From Macrotis lagotis (Eukaryota; Chordata; Mammalia; Peramelemorphia; Peramelidae): 64,000 nucleotides of DNA. The notes beneath the pieces were generated by a model. It had not been told where the DNA came from, did not search any database, and was given only the letters and a program-made list of their open reading frames with translations. The stretch spans positions 128,012,478-128,076,477 of the forward strand of contig NC_133664.1 of the NCBI RefSeq assembly GCF_037893015.1, given 5' to 3'. Made by a program: the position numbers and the translations under genes. Positions 36,236 to 48,000 of the stretch are shown one piece after another (position 1 is the stretch's first letter; each line of letters starts with the position of its first letter).

Positions 36236-38189
36236 AATGTATATATGTATATGTTCATATGTGTATAAATTCAGAATACTGAATGTCTTCTTCAATACCT
36301 CCCATCACCCAGAACTATACAAGATTAAGTTTAAATAGATAAGCTAAAAAGGATACATTCTTTTCTTCATAACATTTTTGTTTTATTAAATGTCCTTTCC
36401 TTCTTATTTGCTTTACCTGATCTTAGCAAACTGTTTTGTATGAAACTATTCTTGCTTAGGGAGCTTTGGAAGAGAGAATACACATATATCATCTGTATCA
36501 TCAGCAAAATTATGAGGAAAGCCTTTAAGGCTGCATTTTACTGTACTAATTCAAATGCTTTTTTATAGTCAGCAAAAAATAAACATAATAAGAGCTTTTT
36601 TTCTATCTATGAGCTAACTGGGTAGCTATAAGGATGCAGTCTTTTGTAGAATATTGTTAGTGGAAAGTATTTACTCAAGATACTTTTAATATCTATATAC
36701 ATGTGTCATCATGAAATTTTGAGATGTACATACATTTCCAACACCTGTTGATGGTCTGTATCATTCCCTTGTATAAAATGCAGTTTGCCTGTCCATAATT
36801 TTTTGTTTGTTAATTTGAGCAAGGATTAGTAAGATCCCTGAAAATTTCCTTAATAGTCTATTAAACAGACAAGTTTTAGACTTACTTAGACTCTTAAGAC
36901 TAAATAATTTGGGATACAGAAAAGAAAAATGAAAAGAATCTTTTACCAAACCTAATTTAGTAACAGTTTCTCAGATGTCAAGTTTGGAGCCTGAGAGTCG
37001 AATCAACTCAACAGATCATTGTTTTTATGAAAATATGAAGGGAGAAAAATCTCTAAAATAAATGGGAAGCAAGCAGAGCACCTATAACTATAAGTCCAAA
37101 TCAGTAATCCATATCTTCCTTTGGAAAGAAGGACAATATGTGAACCACAGAACACATGAAGTTCAAATTCAATGTCAACCCATTTGAAATTCAGGAAAAA
37201 AATGTTCCAGGAAAAAGACACTGAGGATCTTTGTGTTTATACCAGATGATTTACTTTTGAAGTATAGGTTCAACTTCTTTGAATGAATAGGGGTAGGAAA
37301 AGGAGTTTAAGCAGAACTGACTACAAGCCAAGAACTTGATAGAAAAGATTTCTGGTGAAGCCTGGAAAATGGAAAAGTAGTGCTGCTTTTGAAAAAAAAA
37401 AAACAGTAATGGGATCTTTGAGATTTCCCCTGGGCTAAAAGTAAGTATTGTACAGAACCCTTTGCTGGCATGTTGAATGCAGGAGTCTCATTGTAGATTG
37501 ATAAGTAATTAAAATGAATTATTTTCTAAAAGGGAACACGATTGAAGGGATCATTAGCTATACTAGGTGAATGCTCTTTGTAATTTGTAATGAGTTGTTT
37601 CAGTTCAAGAACCTATTCCCTTAGAGATGAACAAATACAGGAGATTTTAGGTGACCTTTGAAGTCATGGTTAAGGGGAAGGATCTTGTAAATCTAAACCT
37701 TCTTCAAACCATAACTATATAATAAAGAGATGTTGTTAGCTATAAATGGGAAAATATTTTTCCCTAACATTTTGGAGATCTATTCATCTCAAGGAATGAG
37801 CATTCATCAAAGTTAGCATTAGTATGAGGGGAATTAGTCAAGGGGCAAGGGGTGGAGGTGGGGAAAGGACTTACAGTAAAGAAAACAGGGAACCTTGAAA
37901 AGAGCATTGCAGTTGCAAGGTCCTAAACAGAGAGTTTCTATGGGTACTAATGATATTTACTAGATAGAGCTGGATAGTGAATTATTAGAGTATGTAGAAA
38001 ATCTGTCCCATAATCTTTTTTTATAAAAAGATGTAGAATTTTAATTCATATTTTTTAAAAATTAAAATAGATCATATTGATAGCTTTCATTTTGTCATCA
38101 CCTAAATCAGTACATAAAACAAATCTAATGTTATTTGCTATATTCTCTGCCAATAGAACTTCTCTTCTGGTAAGGAATGGGAAGAAGTC
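36236..38189. other. No gene recognised
   Basis: Unique-looking AT-rich sequence; short open frames only. Confidence 0.5.
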
Positions 38190-39500
38190 TTATTTCTTAT
38201 CTCTTCTTTAAGGCCAACCTTGTTCATTATAATTTCTCTATGCTGTTTTATTACTTTATCACAGTTGTTCTTTTCACTTGAATTATTGTAGTACTTGCAT
38301 ATATTATTTTCCTTTCTCTGCTTACTTCACTTTTCTCCAGGCAATTTAAGTGTTTCCAAGATTCTTAGTATTCATCACATTCATTATTTCCTATAGCACA
38401 GTAATAATATTCTATTACATTCATGTACTTACAATGTATCTTGCTATTCCATGGTTGTTTCCAGTCCTTTGTTACTACAAGTAGTTCTCCTATAAACATT
38501 CTTGGATATCTAGAGATTTTCTTTTTATTAAAAAAAGGCAATAAAATATCTGTGTCACAAAAGTATGAACATTTTTGTCATTTTATTTGCATAATTTCAA
38601 ATTGCTTTCCAATGACTAGACTAATTCACAGTTCCATCAACAATACATCAATATGCCTATCTTTGTACAAACCCTCCAATATTATTATCAGTTTTTAATT
38701 TCTTTTGGATTTCTCTAAGTATTAATAGCTAGAAACATTATTTCACAAATTTGTTAAAAGTTTATAACTTTTTGTGAACTGTTTCTTGATATATACATTG
38801 ACCACTTCCCTATTAGAGAATGACTTTTGTTCTTATCTATTTCTATTAGGGAATCTATATATCTCCCAGTCATATCCCTTCTTGTGGGTTCATTTTGATT
38901 GTGAAAGGGTTTTTCAATTTCATATAATCAAAGTTAGCTATTTCATATTGTAGTTGCCTCTACTTGTTCGGTTAGGAATCCATCCTCTTCCCAGAACTCT
39001 GAAAGGTATATCATCTGGTTCTATTCCAATTTTTATGCTATGATTTTTAATATTCAGATCACACTTCATTTTGAATTTATTGTGGAATATAGTATAAGAA
39101 ATTGATCAATGCCTAATTTCTACCAGAATATTTCCTATTCTTGCCAAGTAAGGAGTTCTTTTCTATGTTATTTTCTTTGTTAGTTTGTGCTTGGGGGGGT
39201 ATATCAGATATTGAATTATTGAGTTCAATTTTTTTTATTCTTTCTTCTCTAGTCTATTTCTTCTCTAGTCTACTTTTCTTTTTTTAGCTAGTGCCAAATA
39301 ATTTTAATATTGCTCTTTTTGTAATGGGGTTTTAGGTCTGGAAATGCTATTTCCTCTTTTTTCCCCTATGTTTTTTCATTATTTTTTTGATATCCCAAAT
39401 TTTGCTATTAATTTTTCTGTAAAGTAATCTGTTAATACTTTGTTATTGCACTAAATCTATTTTTATCCATCATTTGTTTTTCTATCACCTGATTTCCAAA
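38190..39500 (-). mobile_element. Old L1 LINE, ORF2 end and 3' end
   Basis: Antisense L1: 3' end ('ttctattacattcatgtact'), then ORF2 text up to 'ggtctggaaatgctatttcc' near 39335. Very decayed. Confidence 0.65.
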
Positions 39501-39539
39501 TTTCTTGATCCCTCTGTGGAGCACCATTCATTATGTTGA

Positions 39540-40860
39540 AACAAAAAGTTCAGCAAAGCCAACCAACATATTTATGGTATTTGACCAATAAACACAATAT
39601 TCCACAATAGCAGTTTTGTAAAGTGGAGAAAAGGGTACATTTTCTCAACTCTCCTCCCAGGCCCATGCTTTGTCATTATAATTACACAACATTTTGTTTC
39701 ATTTTTTTTCTTTCTAAGTATGTTCTTGTTGTAGTGATTGTATGTGTTACTCTCTTGGTTCTGCCTACTTTACTCTTCATCAATTCATATAAGTTATCCC
39801 ATGATTCTCTAAATTTATATTTGTGGTTTTAAAGCAATATGCCATTTCATTCACTTACTATACTTTATTTAGACATTATCTGATACCTACTTTTTTCCTA
39901 GTTCTTTGTTACCATAAAAAGTGCTGCTATGAAGATTTGTGGGTGTATATATATGATATCTTTCTATATGTTTTAATCTCTTTGAGTTATTTGATTAGCA
40001 GTAGAATCTCTGGGGCAGTGTGGATAGTTTAGGTACTTTTTTTTTTAGGTTTTTGCAAGGCCAACGGGATTAAGTGGCTTGCCCAAGGCCACACAGCTAG
40101 GTAATTATTGAGTGTCTGAGACCAGATTTGAACCCAGGTACTCCGGACTCCAGGGCCGGTGCTTTATCTACTACGCCACCTAGCCACCCCGTTTAGTTAC
40201 TTTTTTCAATGTAATTCCAAACTACTTTCCAAAAATATTTGAACCAATTAAAAGGTCCACCAATATTAATGTACTTCTATTTTTACAGTCCCTTCAACAT
40301 TATTTTCACCTTTTTTTTTTAATCTTTGCCAATTTCATGGGTGTGAAGTAAAACTTCCCATTAGTTTTGATTTGTGATTAGTGATTTGGTGTAGTCTTCT
40401 CTAAGGTTATTAATAGCTTGCAAGCCTCCTTTGAAAACTGTTCATATTCTTTGACCACTAGTCCAACGCAGGATGCAAGTTTTACATTTAGTCAGCATCC
40501 ATTTAGGGTATGTGGTATAAAATATTGTTCCACCTATTTTCTGCAGAATTATTTTTCAGTTTCTTATCAAATAGGTAATTATCCCTTTAATAGTTTACAG
40601 ATTTAGATTATAAAGCATTGGTATCCTGGGTTTGATTATATCTGTTGCATATTTCTAGTTTGTTCTACATTTCTCTTTTTCATCCCATAAAAAATTGTTC
40701 TATTGACTACTATTTTATAAATACAGTTTAAGGGTAACTCCATGTTACTTTTTTTCCCTACCTTTTTCATTATTTCTCTTGAGAAACTAGATCTTTTTTG
40801 TTTTTCTCAATGAATTTTGTTTATATTTAATAATGTTTATTTTTGTTTGTTATCTTATTT
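39540..40860 (-). mobile_element. Second old L1 LINE, split by a SINE
   Basis: Repeats the same antisense L1 order as 38190-39500: 'taccataaaaagtgctgcta' at about 39910, 'catgggtgtgaagtaaaac' at about 40337 and 'actattttataaatacagt' near 40710. Confidence 0.65.
40042..40190 (-). mobile_element. WSINE1-like SINE inside the old L1
   Basis: Near-consensus antisense SINE flanked by gtttaggtacttttt (40027-40041) and gtttagttacttttt (from 40191). Confidence 0.95.
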
Positions 40861-42140
40861 CTATAGTTAGTCTTTCTCTGGTAAATAAAAATGGTAAGAA
40901 TGACAGTAAGAATTCATGGCAATATATCAAAGGCAATAAAACCACATCATATGTGGAATAGATGTCATCCCAGAAATTTTGGCTTCAAAGTAGATATCTG
41001 TATTTTGAACATTGAAAATTTATACAGGAAAGCAGTGTTGATGGTAATAGAAGGGAAGTAGTAAGTAAGAAATGGACTAGTTTCTATAATCCAAACATTG
41101 GCACAATTCATTCCTTCCTCTGTTTGTGCTTCTTCTATTTTAAAAATAGTAGAAAGTTCTCCTTCTATTATCTCAGAAAATCAAGAGAAAAGTTGTTCAA
41201 ACTCCAAAATTGGTAGTTCCCCCTTGTTGCATCTCGCAGATGTCAACTGATGAAGTTATGAACATCTGAGGTAGTCTGGTAATACTTAGTCCTCTGCCAC
41301 TGGGAGGCGGGGAGAAGTAGAAAAATAGCCAGAGTAACCAATGAACCCTTTGGTATAGAAACCAAAGAATTGTATACCCTATTCAGTTTGTGCTATTTAT
41401 AAGTGGTTGGAATCAGGCTTACTCTACTTTTTGTGTTTTTTAAAGAACATTTATTTGATTATAAAATAGTTCCAATATTTCAATGACCTGAGGTTCCTGT
41501 AAGCCTGATAGACCTGGTCTTTACATGAATTTCTAGACAAAAGATACCCAATTTGATGTCAAATTTTAGTACATGTCCTTCTTATATCCTTTGTTATGAC
41601 ATCTATAAATTATATCTAGTGAAAGTCCCAAAGAATATCAATTGTATGTCTTAAAACCTGAATTTAATTGAAATAACATTCTAAAAATATTGCAAGACTT
41701 TTTATTTAATGAGCTTCTCCCAAAAATGTCAATCACATCATTTTCAACTAAGAGCTATAAGAGTTGAACAAAGTATACTTTTTTCCAGCTCTAAATCCAT
41801 AAAGAAGGGGAAAACAAGACTATTGTTTTGGTATCTAAGGCAAATCAGGCCCAAAAGAAAGTACATATTTCTATTTGTACTTAATGTTTTATATAACAAG
41901 TAGTGAAAAAGCATTGACTTTGGAGTCAGTAGAGAACTAAATTTTAATATCATAACTTAGATGCTCTGAGTCTCTTCTATAAAATGCAATTAAAAATACT
42001 GGTGAGAGAATAAGGGTCTAACTCAAGGTCACACAACATGTTTTATAAGAAAAACTTAAGCCTATTTCTATATGACTAAGGTAGTGCCCTTGGGCATGTC
42101 ACTTGATCCCTCCTTCCTTCTCACTGATCAGCCTTTAAGA
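40861..42140. other. No gene recognised
   Basis: Unique-looking sequence downstream of HYAL4; includes AATAAA on the minus strand at 41706-41701. Confidence 0.5.
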
Positions 42141-42148
42141 TTAAGTTT

Positions 42149-42306
42149 GGGGTACCTAGGTGGCATAGTAGATAAAGCACCGGCCCTGGAGTCAGGAGTA
42201 CCTGGGTTCAAATCCGGTCTCAGACACTTAATAATTACTTAGCTGTGTGGCCTTGGACAAGCCACTTAACCCCGTTGCCCTTGCAAAAACCTAAAAAAAA
42301 AAAACC
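42149..42306 (+). mobile_element. WSINE1-like SINE near the HYAL4 3' end
   Basis: Head 'tacctaggtggcatagtaga', near-consensus middle and tail; weak flanking repeat taagttt. Confidence 0.92.
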
Positions 42307-42312
42307 CACTAA

Positions 42313-42617
42313 GTTTTTACAAGTTGCTCATCTGTATTGGTCAAGATTACTCACTGGCAGTTTGCTGTATCAATGCTGTATCATCACTGGTTCATCCCAA
42401 TGCTGCTAGGTCTTACTTCTCATGATAGTTGTAAGAATGGAATTTTATAATTTATATTAGTGCTTAGGGGAAAAAATTTAATGACTTAAATGTCAGCTGT
42501 AATATACCTATTTATCATCTCAACTGATTTTAATGGAGGGAGAAATGATCATAATTTTAGTCTCTTTCCTAATTGATTACTCTAGAGACTAAATATACCC
42601 CTTTTTTAAAATTTACC
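42313..42617 (-). other. HYAL4: HYAL4 3' UTR, end not fixed
   Basis: Region directly after the HYAL4 stop on the minus strand. ATTAAA hexamers occur on the minus strand near 42533 and 42482, and an AATAAA at 41706-41701 beyond the SINE at about 42149-42306. Sequence alone does not decide which is used. Confidence 0.4.
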
Positions 42618-43019
42618 TTAGTACTTAAAGTTCAAATAACAGACTAACACTAGTAGACACTGTACTGTTCTTGATCCAGAGGAAAAAGCAACACCAGAGT
42701 GATTGTCAGATGTCTTAATTTCTCTGCAATCATTTCCCCTATATCCCTGATAACAGTGACAAGAAAATTTCTCTGCCATTACTTCCAAGTCCAAATCAGA
42801 TGGTTGTCCTTTCACAACAAATTCTCCATTGTCAGAGATCTCAATCTGGCAGTTTTCTGAGTTCAGGTGGAGGTAATCTGCTGCTTTCCAGATTTTTCTT
42901 ACACATCGCCCATTATTCCTACACAGGTATCTGCTGCATACTTCAGCTGCTTTGGTTACATTAATGATGTAGCTCCCAAAATCAGACATAACAAACTGTT
43001 TCACCTTTGTACAATTGCC
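42618..43019 (-). CDS. HYAL4: HYAL4 last coding exon, EGF-like domain and GPI-type tail
   Basis: The exon starts after acceptor ttctag with GGC-AAT-TGT (residue 349 on: GNCTKVKQF) and ends at TAA 42620-42618. It encodes the C-terminal EGF-like module ([12 protein letters not shown] ... [12 protein letters not shown]) and a hydrophobic tail of about 12 residues ending LNFKY, as expected for a GPI attachment signal. Cys405 lies between the EGF cysteines and I do not recall it in the human protein. Confidence 0.95.
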   Translation of the reverse strand, partial: GNCTKVKQFVMSDFGSYIINVTKAAEVCSRYLCRNNGRCVRKIWKAADYLHLNSENCQIEISDNGEFVVKGQPSDLDLEVMAEKFSCHCYQGYRGNDCREIKTSDNHSGVAFSSGSRTVQCLLVLVCYLNFKY

Positions 43020-44501
43020 CTAGAAGAGGAGAACACAGAAGGGTTCCATTATTACTACAAAAACAGCATAGTTACTGCTTCTAGTCCAATACTGAAAGTC
43101 TTTAGATGAAACCAGTGCTCTTGGTTTTAATTAGTGAACTCTTGTACTCCACAAACATAACCACCCCTACTGCCCAAGTGATCTATGGCACAAAAGTCTC
43201 AAGGTGGAATGGGAGTCCCAAAGAATATAGGTAGACATCTAGGGCAACCAATGAATGGCTAGCCATGACTGTAGCACCTGACTCTAGCAGCCCATGTTTT
43301 AAGCCTTCGGTTCCATTCATTTAACTTAGTATAAGAAAGTACAACCCTTAGGATTGCTGGGTCATTTCCTAGTTCAGTTGTTATCATCTGGATGACAATG
43401 ATAACTGATACATTTCCCATTATCCAGCATAGTGTCTGGCTTCTTATAGATGCTTCATAAAAATTGGTTGATAAATTAATTGTTATAACAATTTGAAGTT
43501 TATGTTCACATTATCTTTCTAGTATCAGTTATGAGGTACAACCTAATTTTTTCAAACCAAACAAAGATGGGGACCCAGGGATGGCAGTAAGGTAGAAAGA
43601 CACAAACCTGGTCGCCTTCTTGTATGAGTTAGTATGCATACAGAGTTTTTGTGCTAACTAACCCTATTAATAAGTTAGACTAACTTAGTAGGAAGCTTTA
43701 TCTGTGTTCTTTGAAATTGTAATGCCTAATTGATGCGGTATATGAAAATGAAATTGTTTTCAGAGGTGATATCAGGGACCTGGCTTTTTAGCTCTAACCC
43801 CAAAAAGTTACCACTTAATACTTCCCCTAAAAGTATATCTTTGATTAATATTTGCCAAAGTTTCTCTGATTTACCTTCTTTTTTCCACCTTGGACAATAC
43901 CTAACCTCTCCCTGGCCCCAGGTCACAAATATTTTGAGTTTCTTCATCTTTAATTTCCTACTCCCAATCTTTTGGGAAGAAGGGCTGCATAATTTGACAT
44001 TTTTTTCACAGTGGAACTTGTCCCCCACCCAAGACAACTCTTCATTTTGTTGATGCCACTTACATTTGGGCATACTTGACAGACTTACTGACACACACAA
44101 TCCAAAGTCTTTCCAAGTAGCCTTTCTAGATAAGTACTCAGGTTGAAAGTTTCCTAAGTTATACTCTGCTAGGCTTATATCCTAATGCATACCAGAAAGA
44201 TGACCACAAACACTTGGAATAGACAGGTTCCCTTTTTTTCATGTGAAGTTACAAAGAGGCCACAAATTCTATCTACCTGATTTGTTATGATCTTCAGCAG
44301 ACTCCTATGAATTGAAATCAAGCATAGACTACTACTACTGCTACTACTTGTCCTAATCAAAAAATCATCTTGCCAAAACAATCTGGAGAAATTCCCACTT
44401 CTATCCTTTCCTTGATTTTTTCAGTCTTACTTTAGAACTGTCATTCCAGGTCCTGGTGGGAGGGAGGTAATGATCAGTGGGTGGCCCTTGCTTTGGAGGA
44501 G

Positions 44502-44532
<31 letters not shown>

Positions 44533-46335
44533 TGTGGAATTGGGGAAAGAACCCTTCCTGGTGATATTCCTCCCTCCTTAGGTATCTCCTGCTAAACTAT
44601 ATGACCATCTTTTATAGGCACACACAAAAAAAGAGAGAGCTTCTTGCTGTTAACATTGTGCAGTTCATTCAATTTTTCTAAGAATCCTCTGTAGCTAGGA
44701 GTAGACCTTCCAAAAAAAAAACCCACTAAAACTAAAAATTTTTGTCACAAAACACATACTTGGATCTTGGGGAGAAGCATACTATGATATGATCCTCCTT
44801 CTGGATCTTTATATGGACAAGGGGGAGTTTTAGCAGCATGCTAGCAGGAATAGTTTCATGAAACAGTCTAATTGAAAGTCCAGGAAAAAAGCCATTTTTT
44901 TTTCCAGTGTAAACCATGGTAACATCATTTGAGCATAATTTCTTTGAGGTTTAGAAGAAATGCACAAGTCATTTTTAAAATGGCTATTTTTAAACTGATT
45001 TTTTCCAGAGATAATGCATACTAAATACTGAAAGAGACATCTTTTCCCTTGAATCTTCAAATGCTAATACCACTCATTCTATCTCTACAACTGTATTATG
45101 GGAACTATAAGAACTTGGGAGAAAAGGGAGGGCAAACACATTTCCTTTTATAAAATGTGTCACTAAGGCACTGACTTACCTCAGATGAAGTTAAATTCAT
45201 GTCTCCCCAAATAACAATGCCTGCAGCTCCCAAGGCAGCACTTTCTCCTATGGTACTAATTAAATCTTGCTATAATGAAAAGAAACAACATTGTCTATTT
45301 GACTACAAAACATCACTCCAAAATTTTATAAAATAAATGAAAAAAGAAGATGCTTTCAAATTACTAGGGATGTCTGAATTCACTTTTTTATTTTAAACAA
45401 TATATTTCCTGCCTTTCTAGAACAGAATAAATTTTGAATGAAGTTATGTGATCTTGTGAACATGGAAACCAATTTTTAAAGGTTTGAATTAAAGCCAAAT
45501 GTAGGTATTTTTAAGCAAAGACAAATAGATCATTTCATTGAATTCGAGTGATTTTTACTGTTATTGCCCTCCCCCAAAAAACTAGTTAACATATAGTTCA
45601 TGAAACAGAATCCAGATGTTCCCTGTCTTTCTCCAAATGTCATGGTGACTCCTTTCCCTACCATTTTCCCTTTTCATTTTTCAATATTGCATTTGGTAAT
45701 TCACTTAATTTCTACAACAATTTTGACTGTTGTGAGTCAGCCCTGATCCAAGTTCAAGGCAAAGGATCATTCTATTAAAAATAGCCAGATTCAAATTTGC
45801 TCAGATCTCCAGATCTCTTTTTCAGAATCCCCAGAAATCATTTCTCTTTAATTTCAAAGAAAATGCTTTGATGTTCTTCATTCTTAGCTCATCATTTTTA
45901 TGCTAAGCAGCACTTCTTATACACAGAAATGAATATAAAAGATAATTTTAAAATATCATAGAAGGAAAATTGTGCTTGAAAAATCTTAAAAGAAAAACTG
46001 ACAGCAGTCCATTTGCACTCTCTCAACATTTCCCTCCAAACAACTTTTAAAAAATGCTTCAAATCCAATTTTGGAGGAGCCAAATCAAGGTGATACATTT
46101 TTCCCAGTCTAAGAAAATTGAGGAGATTGATAGGTGACTTTAATGACACCAGAAGCTTATCCAGAACACATGCAAATAGTGGCAGGAATAGCAGCAGCAG
46201 CAGCTTTGGGTCCTTTAAACCCAGAGACAGTAAGAGAGTCAGATAACTGATCAAGAAAATCTCTACTGACATTGAGTATACCTTACCCTGACTGACAATT
46301 CTACTACTTATACAAACATATACACACACACATAG

Positions 46336-46410
<75 letters not shown>

Positions 46411-47907
46411 CTGGGTCAAGATGGAGAGGAGGAATCATAATCAATCACAAGGGAACAGTTCCAAGAGAGGAATAATAAAGCTTGCAATTGCAGCAACGTA
46501 AGGGACTTTCCTGGGTAAAGACCAGAGTGCAGATGGGGAGAACAATGACCACATCACTCCCCAGATCATGTCTTCTTGGAAGACCAAAAACTTGAAGATC
46601 CTCAGAACTAGCTCTTAAAACAGAAGCATAAAAAAATCCCCAAACCTTGGGACAGTGCCTCCCTATCCCAAGGTGAGAGCCCAATATTAACATAAAGTTT
46701 AAGTCAAAGGATGGGTTTTAAAAGTCAGCAAACATAAAAAGCACTTGAGCACAAAAAATTACCATAGCGACAGGGAAGACCAAAATACAAACTCAGAAGA
46801 AGACAATAACATGAAAACAACTACAAGCAAAGCACCAAAGAAAAACATTAACTGTATACAAACCCAACAAAAATTCCTACAGGAGTTAAAGAAAGAGATG
46901 AGCGATGGAAGAAAAGTTTTAAAATATGAGGATGATGCAACAAAATTATGAATAGAAATTTTAAAAGCTTGATAAAAGAGGCATAAAAATGCTGTAGAAA
47001 AGAACTCCTTAAAAAGCAGAATTGGTCTAATGGAAAAAGAGGTATAAAAGCTCAAAAAAAAGTTCAGAAGAAAATAGTTCCTTAAAAATTAGAATTAGGA
47101 AAGTGGAACATAATGAGTCAATGAGACATATTGAAACAATGAAACAAAGTTAAAAGAGTGAAAAAAGTTGAAGAAAATGTAAAATATTACATTAGAAACA
47201 CAACTGACCTGGAAAATAGATGGAAGAGATAATTTGTTAGACTACCTGAAAGCCATGATCCAAAACAAGAGCCTAGACATAATATTTTATGAAATTGTAA
47301 AGGAGGTGGAGCCAAGATGGTGGATAAAAGACAAGAGCTCACCTGAGCTCTCCCCAAAACCCCTCTAAACAACTTTGAATAATGTGACAAAACAAATTCT
47401 GAACTTATAAAGGATTAATTGAAAGGATTTTTCAGCCCAAGACAACTTAGAAGGTTTGCAGGAGAGGTCTTTTTTACAAATACATACAATGAGGTTTGGG
47501 ACAGTGCCTCCTCCACTCTGGAAACAAAATCTCACTTTAGTATAGAGTTAAAAGTAAAGAAATGAGCTGGAAAAAAATGAACAAACATCAGTAAAAGATC
47601 TTGACTCTGGTGGCAGGGAAGATCAAACAAAAAGAAAAATATGATCACAATTCATGGAAGAGCTCAAAAAGGATTTGAAGATTAAATAGGAGAAGTAGAG
47701 AAAAAATTAGAAAGAGAAAGAGTGCTGTAAGAAAAGCATAAATAAGAGTCTAAAGTTCAGTAAAGGAGCCCAATATTCTAAGACTATTAGTTACTGAGAA
47801 GACTGCTACTTGAACTTCTAAAGGGAATTTTCTTATTCTAGAATTCACAGATCCCGTCCTCCTTCTCCCTCTCTCTCTATATAGGAGTCATTATTTATAT
47901 AGATAGA

Positions 47908-48000
<93 letters not shown>

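Noticed and set aside
41296-41312. Second CTCF-like motif (ccactgggaggcggg)
   Set aside because: Two mismatches at core positions.
43726-44100. 124-codon minus-strand frame and overlapping plus-strand frame in a HYAL4 intron
   Set aside because: No recognisable domain, no homologue that I know and no splice logic; likely chance.
46335-48000. CRISPR-like spaced repeats
   Set aside because: Simple TA/TG tracts in a vertebrate intron; there is no repeat-spacer array.
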